Assembly (NCBI RefSeq): GCF_024168045.1
Contig: NZ_CP100126.1
Coordinates: 575,501-639,500, forward strand
Reading direction: 5' to 3'
Source of the DNA: Dorea longicatena
GTDB lineage: Bacteria; Bacillota; Clostridia; Lachnospirales; Lachnospiraceae
DNA length: 64,000 nucleotides
Every line of letters starts with the position of its first letter. The first letter of the stretch is position 1. Shown here piece after piece: positions 26,684 to 35,076 of this stretch. The notes beneath the pieces are model-generated. The model had not been told where the DNA came from. It made no database searches and was given only the letters and a program-made list of their open reading frames with translations. Position numbers and translations under genes: made by a program.

Positions 26684-26977
26684 ATGGCAAATAAAATATC
26701 AGATGAAACCATTGAATATGTTGGTATTCTTGCAAAGCTGGAATTATCCGGTCAGGAAAAAGAAGATGCCAAAGCAGATATGGAAAAAATGTTAGATTAT
26801 ATAGATACATTAAATGAACTGGACACAGACGGAATTGAACCAATGTCACATGTATTTCCGGTAAAGAATGTATTCCGCGAAGATATTGTGACAAATGGAG
26901 ACGGCAGTAAGGAGACACTGGCGAATGCACCGCTGGAAAAAGACCAGAGCTTCAAAGTACCAAAGACGATCGGATAG
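26684..26977 (+). CDS. gatC: Asp/Glu-tRNA amidotransferase subunit C
   Basis: 97 residues, normal for Gat[21 protein letters not shown], then a helical [20 protein letters not shown] and the conserved end region [17 protein letters not shown]. GatC wraps around and stabilises GatA-GatB. AAGGAGCAGG lies before the ATG. Followed after 13 bases by gatA. Confidence 0.95.
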   Translation: MANKISDETIEYVGILAKLELSGQEKEDAKADMEKMLDYIDTLNELDTDGIEPMSHVFPVKNVFREDIVTNGDGSKETLANAPLEKDQSFKVPKTIG

Positions 26978-26990
26978 GAGGAAAACGGTT

Positions 26991-28460
26991 ATGGATATCA
27001 CAAGTCTTACAGCAGTAGAACTTGGAAAGAAGATTAAGGCAAAAGAAATATCTGTTGTGGAAGCCGTGAAAGCCTCCATTGCACAGATTGAAAAAGTAGA
27101 AAAAGATGTAAACAGTTTTGTGACGTTGGATAAAGAGGGCGCATTAAAACGTGCAGAAGAAGTACAGAAATTAATTGATGACGGAAAACTGACAGGGCCA
27201 CTGGCAGGTGTGCCGGTAGCAATCAAAGATAACATGTGTACGCAAGGAATGCTCACAACCTGCAGTTCGAAGATCCTGGGAAACTTCCGGCCGATGTTCA
27301 CGGCAGAGGCAGTAAAGAATCTGGAAGAAGCAGGAGCTGTCATTCTGGGAAAGACGAATATGGATGAATTTGCCATGGGAAGTACAACCGAGACTTCTTA
27401 TTACGGACCGACAAAGAACCCATGGAACTTAGAGCATGTTCCGGGAGGATCTTCCGGGGGAAGCTGTGCAGCGGTGGCAGCAGAAGAAGCGCCATATGCA
27501 CTTGGATCTGACACAGGCGGGTCCATCCGTCAGCCAAGTTCTTTCTGCGGCGTAGTCGGAATCAAACCAACATATGGAACGGTATCCCGTTACGGACTGA
27601 TCGCTTATGGTTCTTCCCTGGATCAGATCGGTCCTGTTGCGAAAGATGTGACAGACTGCGCAACGGTTCTGGAGACCATTGCATCTTATGATCCGAAAGA
27701 CAGCACATCAATCAGACGTGACAGTTATGATTTTACATCTGCACTGGTAGATGATGTGAAGGGCATGAGAATCGGTATTCCAAAAGATTATTTTGGAGAT
27801 GGTCTGGATGCTGAGGTAAAAGAAAATATTCTTCGGGCAGTAAAAGTTCTGGAAGAAAAAGGCGCAGTTGTAGAAGAATTCGACTTAAGCCTTGTAAAAT
27901 ATGCGATTCCTGCATATTATGTCATTGCATCAGCTGAGGCAAGCTCCAACCTTGCCAGATTCGATGGCGTAAAATACGGTTATCGTACCGAGGAATACGA
28001 AGGACTTCACAATATGTACAAAAAATCCCGTTCCGAAGGTTTCGGACCGGAGGTAAAGAGAAGAATTATGCTTGGTTCATTTGTTTTGAGTTCCGGATAT
28101 TATGATGCGTATTATCTGAAAGCATTGAAAACAAAAGCGTTAATTAAGAAAGCATTTGATAAAGCGTTTGAAAAATATGATGTGATCGTGGCTCCGGCGG
28201 CTCCGACAACGGCACCGGAACTTGGAAAGAGCTTAAGTGACCCGATCAAGATGTATCTGGGAGATATTTACACGATTTCCGTCAACCTGGCAGGACTTCC
28301 GGGAATCACAATCCCGGTAGGAAAGGATTCCAAAGGACTTCCGGTAGGTATGCAGCTGATTGGAAATTGTTTCGAAGAAAATAAAATCATTCAGACCGCA
28401 TATACATTTGAACAGACGAAAGTATATGAAGCACCAGAACTTGCAAAGGAGGACAGATAG
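26991..28460 (+). CDS. gatA: Asp/Glu-tRNA amidotransferase subunit A
   Basis: 489 residues. The amidase-signature core has the Ser-cisSer-Lys triad: Lys79 in VAIKDN, then PGGSSGGSCAAVAA and SDTGGSIRQPSSFCG. GatA releases ammonia from glutamine or asparagine, which travels to GatB. The start is the ATG at 26991 with TAGGAGGA eight to ten bases upstream; a longer frame overlapping gatC exists but lacks support. Between gatC and gatB, spaced 13 and 2 bases. Confidence 0.96.
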   Translation: MDITSLTAVELGKKIKAKEISVVEAVKASIAQIEKVEKDVNSFVTLDKEGALKRAEEVQKLIDDGKLTGPLAGVPVAIKDNMCTQGMLTTCSSKILGNFRPMFTAEAVKNLEEAGAVILGKTNMDEFAMGSTTETSYYGPTKNPWNLEHVPGGSSGGSCAAVAAEEAPYALGSDTGGSIRQPSSFCGVVGIKPTYGTVSRYGLIAYGSSLDQIGPVAKDVTDCATVLETIASYDPKDSTSIRRDSYDFTSALVDDVKGMRIGIPKDYFGDGLDAEVKENILRAVKVLEEKGAVVEEFDLSLVKYAIPAYYVIASAEASSNLARFDGVKYGYRTEEYEGLHNMYKKSRSEGFGPEVKRRIMLGSFVLSSGYYDAYYLKALKTKALIKKAFDKAFEKYDVIVAPAAPTTAPELGKSLSDPIKMYLGDIYTISVNLAGLPGITIPVGKDSKGLPVGMQLIGNCFEENKIIQTAYTFEQTKVYEAPELAKEDR

Positions 28461-28462
28461 TC

Positions 28463-29896
28463 ATGGCAAAACAATATGAGACAGTCATTGGACTTGAGGT
28501 CCATGTAGAGCTTGCAACAAAGACGAAGATCTTCTGCGGATGCAGCACTGCATTCGGAGGAGCACCGAATACACATACATGCCCGGTTTGTACCGGTATG
28601 CCTGGATCACTTCCGGTATTAAATAAACAAGTTGTAGAATATGCAATGGGAATCGGCCTTGCAACACATTGCGATATTACAAGAGTGTGCAAATTCGACC
28701 GTAAGAACTATTTTTATCCGGATAACCCGCAGAACTACCAGATTTCACAGCTTTATCAGCCAATCGCCAGAAACGGCTATGTGGAGATTGCAGTAGGAGA
28801 TACAAAGAAAAAAGTCCGTATCCATGAAATGCATATGGAGGAAGATGCCGGAAAGCTGGTACATGATGAATGGGATGACACATCTCTGGTAGACTTTAAC
28901 CGAAGCGGTGTGCCGCTTGTAGAGATCGTATCCGAGCCGGATATGCGTTCATCGGAAGAAGTCATTGCATATCTGGAGAAATTAAGAACGATTATCCAGT
29001 ATCTGGGAGCATCTGATTGTAAGCTCCAGGAAGGTTCGATGAGAGCGGATGTCAACTTATCCGTAAGAGAAGTGGGAACCCAGGAGTTCGGAACCAGAAC
29101 AGAGATGAAGAACCTGAACTCATTCAAGGCAATCGCAAGAGCCATTGAAGGAGAGAGAGAACGTCAGATCGAACTCATTGAAGAGGGAAAATCCGTTATC
29201 CAGGAGACGAGACGATGGGATGACAATAAAGAATCATCTCATGCCATGCGTTCCAAAGAAGATGCTCAGGATTATCGTTATTTCCCGGAACCGGATCTTG
29301 TACCAATCGTGATCGATGATGAGTGGATCGAAAAGATCAAAGAAAAACAGCCGGAATTCCGCGATGAAAAACTGGAACGTTATAAAAAAGAATTCGATAT
29401 CCCGCAGTATGATGCAGAAATACTCACAGAATCCAAACACATGGCGGATATCTTTGAAGAGACGACGGCAATCTGTGGGAAACCGAAGAAAGTATCCAAC
29501 TGGCTGATGGTAGAAACCATGCGTCTGTTAAAAGAACACAGCATGGAACCGGAAGATATCAGCTTCTCACCGGCTAATCTTGCAAAACTGATCGGGCTTA
29601 CAGAGGACGGAACCATTAACAGTTCCGTTGCAAAAGAAGTATTCGAACAGGTATTTGAAAAGAATGTAGATCCGGAAAGTTACGTAGAAGAGCATGGATT
29701 AAAGACAGTCAATGATGAAGGTGCACTGGAAGAAGTGTTAAAAGAAGTCATTGCAAAGAATCCAAAAGCAATCGCCGATTACAAAGGCGGCAAAGAAAAA
29801 GCACTCGGCGCATTGGTCGGACAGACTATGAAAGCCATGAAAGGAAAGGCAAATCCCGGAATGGTGAATGAGAAATTGCGGGAGATGCTAAATTAA
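28463..29896 (+). CDS. gatB: Asp/Glu-tRNA amidotransferase subunit B
   Basis: 477 residues. The catalytic cradle shows ETVIGLEVHVELAT, ATKTKIFCGC, TCPVCTGMPGSLPVLN (zinc cysteines) and HEMHMEEDAGKLVHD, and the C-terminal YqeY-like tRNA-binding domain ends GKANPGMVNEKLREML. It phosphorylates the Asp or Glu on mischarged tRNA and amidates it. Ribosome binding site AGGAGGA within the gatA end. A palindromic repeat starts four bases after the stop codon. Confidence 0.97.
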   Translation: MAKQYETVIGLEVHVELATKTKIFCGCSTAFGGAPNTHTCPVCTGMPGSLPVLNKQVVEYAMGIGLATHCDITRVCKFDRKNYFYPDNPQNYQISQLYQPIARNGYVEIAVGDTKKKVRIHEMHMEEDAGKLVHDEWDDTSLVDFNRSGVPLVEIVSEPDMRSSEEVIAYLEKLRTIIQYLGASDCKLQEGSMRADVNLSVREVGTQEFGTRTEMKNLNSFKAIARAIEGERERQIELIEEGKSVIQETRRWDDNKESSHAMRSKEDAQDYRYFPEPDLVPIVIDDEWIEKIKEKQPEFRDEKLERYKKEFDIPQYDAEILTESKHMADIFEETTAICGKPKKVSNWLMVETMRLLKEHSMEPEDISFSPANLAKLIGLTEDGTINSSVAKEVFEQVFEKNVDPESYVEEHGLKTVNDEGALEEVLKEVIAKNPKAIADYKGGKEKALGALVGQTMKAMKGKANPGMVNEKLREMLN

Positions 29897-29899
29897 ATT

Positions 29900-30178
29900 G
29901 GGATTTAATTCAGGAAGGCTTTGGATACCCGAACCGGAATAAAGCTTGAAAAGGCGTTCCTGCTCAGGTTCCATCGGCGGGTCAATTCTAAAGGGGCAAA
30001 ATTCTGCTAAAAGCAGGCTTTCAAAATTTGAAACTCGGCATACGCCTCAGACAGTCAAATTTTGAAAACCTAACGCAGAATTTTACCCCTTAAGAATTAC
30101 CAACGCCTCTTTCACATTCACTGGAACGCCTTTCCAAGTTTTATTCCGTGTGTATCAAATGCCTTACGAATGAAACCT
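29900..30178 (-). repeat. Long palindromic repeat, copy 2 (between gatB and IS110)
   Basis: The outer helix pairs 29936-29960 with 30123-30147 (25 positions, one mismatch and one wobble). A second helix pairs 29984-30007 with 30075-30098, and a third pairs 30020-30032 with 30055-30067. Boxes on the minus strand are GTGAATGTGAAA (30110-30121), TGAGGCGTATGCCGAGT (30033-30049) and TGGAACCTGAGC (29963-29974), the same as in copy 3 although the arms are unrelated. The plus-strand end starts GGGATTTAATT. Confidence 0.8.
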
Positions 30179-30295
30179 GCTAAGAAAAGTCAATAATTAT
30201 TTTTATCTTTTTTATTTTCTGTCACAAAATATATTTGCGTACCACAAATAGACTGTCTGATTGGCAGTCTAAAAAATTATTTATTTTATATAAGA

Positions 30296-31498
30296 TTATA
30301 TATTTTTATATAGTTCGGTTACTCGAGCATAATAAATGCGTAAAAACTTATTTAATCCGGCTATCTTTGCTGATTTTTTACTTTTACCTTCTGATTCCTT
30401 TTTTACAACATATCGGTAAACCGGATCTTCTGGTCTGGAATGCATTTTTAAACTTCTCATTGTTTCGTATCCTACTTTGCGCAATGATGCTGAACCACGT
30501 TTCGAGATTTTCCTATTACAACCTACAAATTGACCAGATTCATACGGTGGTGGATCAATTCCTGCGAATGCAACCAATGCCTTCCCGTTGCGAAATCTGC
30601 GAACATCTCCTATTTCTGCAATTAACTTTGGGGCTAATGTATTTCCCACTCCACCCATTTCTCTTACAACCGAATATTCTGGCAAAGTTTTGGCTATTTC
30701 CTGCATCCGTGATAAAATTAGACCAAGGGTTGCATCAACTTCCTTGAGCACCCGAACTGCTTCAGTCACCAGCATTTTGATCGATGAGGTTTCTGAAGGT
30801 AATGTGGGAATACTTTCCTGAGCCAGGGTGTATATAACTTTGGCTTTTTCCTGGCTTGGGACGTATTTCTTTTCTTTTGCCCAAAGTATATACTCTTCAG
30901 TAAATTCCTGTTCAGACATAGATGTTATTACATCATAATGCCAAAAACGTTCCACAAAATCACTTCTTTTATCTTTCCGATTTGTTTCATTCCAACTTGC
31001 AAGAAGATTCTTTATTCCAGGCATGGTCAAATCTAAAAGATGGGTCAATTCAGCGAGAGATAAAAGATGAAGCTTCATATAATGCCGATATTGCTGTCCA
31101 AGCAACTTCAACTCTTCATAAATCTCTCCAGAAGTTTGAAATTCTTTCATTTTAAACCAATGATCAATTCCATAATTAGCAATGATACGGGAATCAATCT
31201 TGTCGGTTTTGGCTTTTCGCAGACTTTCGTTACGATAACTTTTCATAAGATACGGATTAATTACAGAAACAAAAAATCCTTTTTCCTGTAAATATGTAAG
31301 AACTGGAAGATGATAAATTCCGGTTGCTTCCATAACGATTTTGACTTCATCATTTAGTCTGAAAAGCATGGAAGATAATTCGCTTAAATCCTTTTGGGTA
31401 TGGGTAATATTGAAAGGCTTACTAACAATCTCTCCATATGGTTTCAAAATACATACTGTACTTTTCCCTTTTGATACATCAATTCCTACGCTGATCAT
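30296..31498 (-). CDS. IS110-family transposase (DEDD recombinase)
   Basis: 400 residues. The RuvC-like DEDD domain shows MISVGIDVSKGKSTVCI (first Asp), VMEATGIYHLPVL (Glu) and AKTDKIDSRIIANYG (last two Asp). After a helical linker, the C-terminal Transposase_20 domain shows MGGVGNTLAPKLIAEIGD, FAGIDPPPYESG and KRGSASLRKVGY with the conserved serine. The protein looks full length and intact. IS110 recombinases use a bridge RNA from the non-coding end to pair donor and target DNA. Ribosome binding site AAGGAG before the ATG at 31498. Confidence 0.93.
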   Translation of the reverse strand: MISVGIDVSKGKSTVCILKPYGEIVSKPFNITHTQKDLSELSSMLFRLNDEVKIVMEATGIYHLPVLTYLQEKGFFVSVINPYLMKSYRNESLRKAKTDKIDSRIIANYGIDHWFKMKEFQTSGEIYEELKLLGQQYRHYMKLHLLSLAELTHLLDLTMPGIKNLLASWNETNRKDKRSDFVERFWHYDVITSMSEQEFTEEYILWAKEKKYVPSQEKAKVIYTLAQESIPTLPSETSSIKMLVTEAVRVLKEVDATLGLILSRMQEIAKTLPEYSVVREMGGVGNTLAPKLIAEIGDVRRFRNGKALVAFAGIDPPPYESGQFVGCNRKISKRGSASLRKVGYETMRSLKMHSRPEDPVYRYVVKKESEGKSKKSAKIAGLNKFLRIYYARVTELYKNI

Positions 31499-31540
31499 AA
31501 TATACTCCTTTTCTTTTTATAGAATTGCAGTTGTTTATCC

Positions 31541-31721
31541 CATCTACACTTATTATGATTCAGTTTAGTTCGTTACGCGAAAGCTCCTGCGAGTTTCAAC
31601 CTGCTTAAATGAATGTTTATAATAAGGGGATGGCTGACGGTTTCATTCACGGATGTGAAAATCCTAATGGCAATATGTCATACCAACTACTTCCCTTATT
31701 ATAATAAAATAAGTGTAGATG
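31541..31721 (-). ncRNA. Candidate IS110 bridge RNA region
   Basis: Upstream of the transposase, nested perfect inverted repeats enclose about 180 bases: 14 bp (31541-31554 with 31708-31721) and, inside, 12 bp (31617-31628 with 31693-31704). Each leaves a sizeable loop, the two-loop plan expected for a bridge RNA; the position upstream of the gene and the approximate length also fit the IS621 example. The 5' arm can alternatively pair with 31735-31753. The assignment is inference. Confidence 0.4.
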
Positions 31722-31884
31722 TTAGAGTTAATTACTCTCTAACAACTACACTTTTATGGTACTAAATGGCAATTGCGTAACGGTTGTGACAACGGAAGGT
31801 TACAGTAATCAGCTGTCATTAGCGGATTTTCAAGGCTTTTGACAAGATTGTGTACCGTAGTGGACTACACCAGGTTATAGTTCC

Positions 31885-32173
31885 GGGTATTTCATTTCTT
31901 AACATCCGCAGCCAGTCACGACTTGAAGAAAACAGTATAAAGTGGTTCTGGTGAATGTGAAATGCTCTTAGAAAAAGTTAGAGAGTCAGAATCTCCGTTA
32001 AAGGAACGAAGCGAACGTGTTTGAGGCGAATGCCGAGTTTGAGCGTAGTTCCTTTGCTTTTAGGAGATTCTGGCTCTCTTAGTTTTTCTTAGAGCGTGGA
32101 ACCTGAACCAGAACCACTTTATACTGTTTTCTTCAAGGATCGAGAGGCCAACTACGTTAATAAATAAAATCCC
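31885..32173 (+). repeat. Long palindromic repeat, copy 3 (upstream of the cadmium locus)
   Basis: Arms 31922-31951 and 32108-32137 are perfect reverse complements over 30 bases. A second helix pairs 31964-31996 with 32063-32095 (about 30 of 33), and a third pairs 32000-32007 with 32048-32055. Boxes: GTGAATGTGAAA (31951-31962), TGAGGCGAATGCCGAGTTT (32022-32040, containing a GGC-GAAT-GCC mini-hairpin) and GTGGAACCTGAACC (32096-32109). The ends resemble GGGTATTTCATTTCTTAAC and its inverted copy. Confidence 0.85.
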
Positions 32174-32184
32174 AAAAAAATGTA

Positions 32185-32242
32185 TTGACATTATGCAGCG
32201 CAGTGCTATAATTAAAACAAACATATGAATAACTGTTCATAT
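32185..32242 (+). promoter_or_regulatory. Promoter and ArsR-type operator of the cadmium/zinc locus
   Basis: TTGACA (32185-32190) and TATAAT (32207-32212) have a 16-base spacer. Directly downstream, ATATGAA-TAACTG-TTCATAT (32223-32242) is the imperfect-free palindrome typical of ArsR/SmtB repressors such as CadC and CzrA. The repressor is presumably the ArsR gene at 34404. Confidence 0.85.
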
Positions 32243-32283
32243 ATTCAAATAATCAAATAAAAACAGGAAAGGAAGTATTTATC

Positions 32284-32502
32284 ATGAAAAAAACTTATAA
32301 AATCGACGTAGACTGCGCAAACTGTGCAAATAAGATGGAGCAGGCAGCGAAGAACACTGACGGAGTAAAGGATGCAACTGTGAATTTTATGATGTTAAAG
32401 ATGATCGTAGAATTTGAAGAAGGCGCAGATCCTAAGAAGGTAATGAAAGAGGTACAGAAGAACTGTAAAGTAGTAGAAGATGATTGTGAGATATTTCTGT
32501 AA
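32284..32502 (+). CDS. Heavy-metal-associated (HMA) domain protein
   Basis: 72 residues forming one HMA ferredoxin-like fold. The metal site is DCANCANKMEQ (CxxC); the second half carries KNCKVVEDDCEIF with further cysteine and acidic residues. It probably delivers divalent metal to the ATPase whose gene begins 15 bases later, and takes the place of the N-terminal HMA domain that this ATPase lacks. AGGAAAGGAAG precedes the ATG. Confidence 0.9.
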   Translation: MKKTYKIDVDCANCANKMEQAAKNTDGVKDATVNFMMLKMIVEFEEGADPKKVMKEVQKNCKVVEDDCEIFL

Positions 32503-32517
32503 AGGTTGGGAAAAAAT

Positions 32518-34386
32518 ATGACAAAAAAGCAGAAGAAATCGCTTACCAGAATTATTATTGCAGCACTACTTATGATTATATTGAAGTTCTTACCTGCGGA
32601 AGGATGGCTGCGGTTCGTACTTTATATGATCCCGTATCTTGTTGTGGGATATGACATTTTAAGGAAAGCATTCAAAGGAATCCTGAATAAGCAGGTATTC
32701 GATGAAAATTTTCTGATGGCAGTTGCTACCATAGGAGCCATTGCACTTGGAAATTATACAGAAGGTGTGGCGGTTATGCTCTTCTATCAGATCGGAGAAC
32801 TATTCCAGAGCTATGCGGTTGGAAAGAGCCGCAGGAATATCAGTGAACTGATGGATATCCGTCCGGATTATGCGAATATTGAAAAAGACGGAGAGCTGGA
32901 ACAGGTGGATCCGGATGAAGTGGAAGTTGGAACTGTCATTGTCGTTCAGCCGGGAGAAAAAGTTCCGATCGATGGTGTGATCGAAGAAGGAAGCAGTACA
33001 TTGAATACCAGTGCACTGACCGGAGAAAGTGTTCCGAGAGAAGCAGCAGCCGGTGAGGAGGTCATAAGTGGATGTATTAATCTGACAGGTCTTCTGAAGA
33101 TTCGTACAACAAAAGAATTCGGAGAATCTACGGTATCAAAAATTCTGGATCTGGTGGAGAATTCAAGCTCTAAGAAGTCAAGATCAGAGAATTTTATTTC
33201 AAAATTTGCCAGATATTATACACCGGCAGTCTGTTACAGTGCGCTTGCACTTGCCATCCTGCCGCCACTGGTAAGGATGCTGGCAATGGGACTCGCACCG
33301 GAATGGGGTGACTGGGTCTACAGAGCGCTGACCTTCCTGGTTATCAGCTGTCCATGTGCACTGGTGATCAGTATTCCGCTCAGCTTTTTTGCAGGAATTG
33401 GCGGGGCGAGTCATGAAGGTGTGCTGGTCAAAGGATCGAATTATCTGGAGACGATGGCACGGACAAAGTATGTGGTATTTGATAAGACCGGAACGATGAC
33501 ACAAGGTGTATTCGAGGTGAGCGGAGTGCATCACAATACGATACCGGAAGAACAGTTATTAGAGTATGCGGCACTTGCGGAGTGTTCCTCATCCCATCCG
33601 ATCAGTAAGAGTCTTCAGAAAGCATATGGAAAACAGATTCACCGGGATCGTGTGACTGAGATTGAAGAACTGAGCGGAAAAGGTGTGACAGCGAAGGTCG
33701 ATGGTATTCCGGTGGCAGCCGGTAACGCAAAACTTATGAAATATCTGAATGTGGAATACAGTGAATGTGAAGAAACAGGTACAATCGTTCACGTTGCGGT
33801 GGACGGTAAGTATGCGGGACATATCCTGATCTCAGATAAATTAAAACCACATGCGAAAGAAGCTGTCAGAGATCTGAAAAAAGCAGGCATCACCAAGACC
33901 GTAATGCTGACCGGTGATATGAAGCGAGTGGCAGATAAGGTCGCAGAAGAGTTGGGAATCGGCGAAGTATACAGTGAACTCCTTCCGGCAGATAAGGTTG
34001 CGAAAGTAGAGGAACTTCTGTAACAGAAATCAGAGAAAGAAAAGCTGGCATTCGTCGGAGACGGAATCAATGATGCACCGGTATTGTCAAGGGCAGATAT
34101 CGGAATTGCCATGGGAGCGCTTGGATCAGATGCAGCGATTGAGGCGGCAGATGTTGTCCTGATGGATGATGATCCGAAGAAGATCGCAAAAGCAATCAGG
34201 ATTTCCAGAAAATGTATGCGTATCGTATATGAAAATATATACTTTGCACTTGGAATCAAGGCAGTCTGCCTGATCCTCGGAGCACTTGGAATTGCAAATA
34301 TGTGGATGGCAATCTTTGCAGATGTCGGTGTCATGGTTATTGCCGTATTGAATGCAATCCGTGCATTATTCGTAAAACACTTATAG
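32518..34386 (+). pseudogene. cadA: Cd/Zn-type P1B ATPase interrupted by a stop codon
   Basis: The frame from ATG 32518 runs to TAA at 34021-34023 (501 residues) and then continues in the same frame to 34386. The first part has six or so membrane helices, the phosphatase loop TGES, the CPC metal motif SCPCALVISIP, the phosphorylation site FDKTGTMTQG, the nucleotide motif SSHPIS and MLTGDMKRVADKVAEELG. The second part has [25 protein letters not shown] and the last two helices. A single base change (for example GAA to TAA) explains the break. The truncated product lacks GDGxND and cannot cycle; re-initiation at ATG 34084 would also omit that motif. Metal export by this locus is therefore probably lost unless the stop is read through or is a sequencing error. 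Confidence 0.88.
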
Positions 34387-34403
34387 AAAAGGCTGGTGGG
34401 CAG

Positions 34404-34778
34404 ATGGCAAAAATAGAAGAAGGAATGGAAGTATGTGACTCATGTGAGGTACATGAGAATCTTCTGAAGATCGTAAATGAAAAGATGCCGGAAGAAACGG
34501 AATTATATGATCTTGCGGAGTTGTTCAAGGTATTCGGTGATTCGACTAGAATGCGTATCCTGTTCGTGTTATTTGAAGCAGAGGTGTGCGTGTGCGATCT
34601 TGCAGAGGCATTGAATATGACACAGTCTGCAATATCACATCAGCTTAGGATTCTGAAGCAGAACAAACTGGTCAAGAGCAGAAGAGAGGGAAAATCCGTG
34701 TTCTATTCACTGGCAGACGATCATGTGCGTACAATTGTGGATCAGGGAAGAGAACATATAGAAGAAGATTTATATTGA
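34404..34778 (+). CDS. ArsR/SmtB-family metal-sensing repressor (CadC/CzrA-like)
   Basis: 124 residues. The winged helix reads LFKVFGDSTRMRILFVLFEAEVCVCDLAEALNM-type (landmarks GDSTRMRIL and CVCDLAEAL), with recognition helix TQSAISHQLRILKQNKLVKSRREGK and the wing VFYSL. The ELxVCDL-type cysteines and N-terminal CDSC match metal-binding positions of CadC. It should bind the palindrome at 32223-32242 and release on Cd, Zn or Pb. The start at 34404 has GGTGGG upstream, 17 bases after the ATPase end; last gene of the operon. Confidence 0.92.
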   Translation: MAKIEEGMEVCDSCEVHENLLKIVNEKMPEETELYDLAELFKVFGDSTRMRILFVLFEAEVCVCDLAEALNMTQSAISHQLRILKQNKLVKSRREGKSVFYSLADDHVRTIVDQGREHIEEDLY

Positions 34779-34785
34779 AAAGAAG

Positions 34786-34828
34786 AAAACTGTATCAGAC
34801 GATAAAAAGTCTGATACGGTTTTTTTAT
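34786..34828 (+). terminator. Terminator after the cadmium/zinc operon
   Basis: AAAACTGTATCAGAC pairs with GTCTGATACGGTTTT (one wobble) around GATAAAAA, with seven T after it. From 34829 to 35076 only a weak promoter (TTGACA 34994-34999, TACACT 35018-35023) was seen. Confidence 0.92.
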
Positions 34829-35076
34829 ATCTCCAATATACAAGAGAAACTTTTGGAATTGTAGATGAATTAGACTAAAGTATGAAAAACAGTCTATTTA
34901 CTTTTGAATTATCAGAAATTAATAAAAAATATAATAAAATGCATTTAATATTACAGTTTGTTATATTTGTATAAAAAAACATAATATTTTTCATTGACAA
35001 TTATATAACCATCTTTTACACTATAGTTACAAGGTATTCATTTCTAAAAAATTGGTATATGAATGGAGGTTTTGAT

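Larger units (their letters stand above)
30179..31884 (-). mobile_element. IS110-family insertion sequence (ends not resolved)
   Basis: The interval between two palindromic repeats holds a complete IS110-type transposase and its flanks. IS110 elements lack terminal inverted repeats, so the ends cannot be read by eye; the stated limits are simply the borders of the flanking repeats. Downstream of the gene is a small hairpin AGACTG-N9-CAGTCT (30250-30270). Upstream is a structured non-coding region (31541-31753). Confidence 0.6.

Noticed and set aside
30235..30747. 170-residue plus-strand ORF opposite the IS110 transposase
   Set aside because: It lies antisense to a full, motif-complete transposase, has no recognizable domain and its composition follows the transposase codons in reverse.
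29896..32173. CRISPR array suspected from repeated hairpins
   Set aside because: There are only two palindromic units in opposite orientation with no regularly spaced short repeats and spacers, and no cas genes.
34084..34386. Separate 100-residue protein after the cadA stop
   Set aside because: It is the same-frame continuation of the ATPase; conserved sequence (FVGDGIND) extends upstream of its ATG, so it is not an independent gene.
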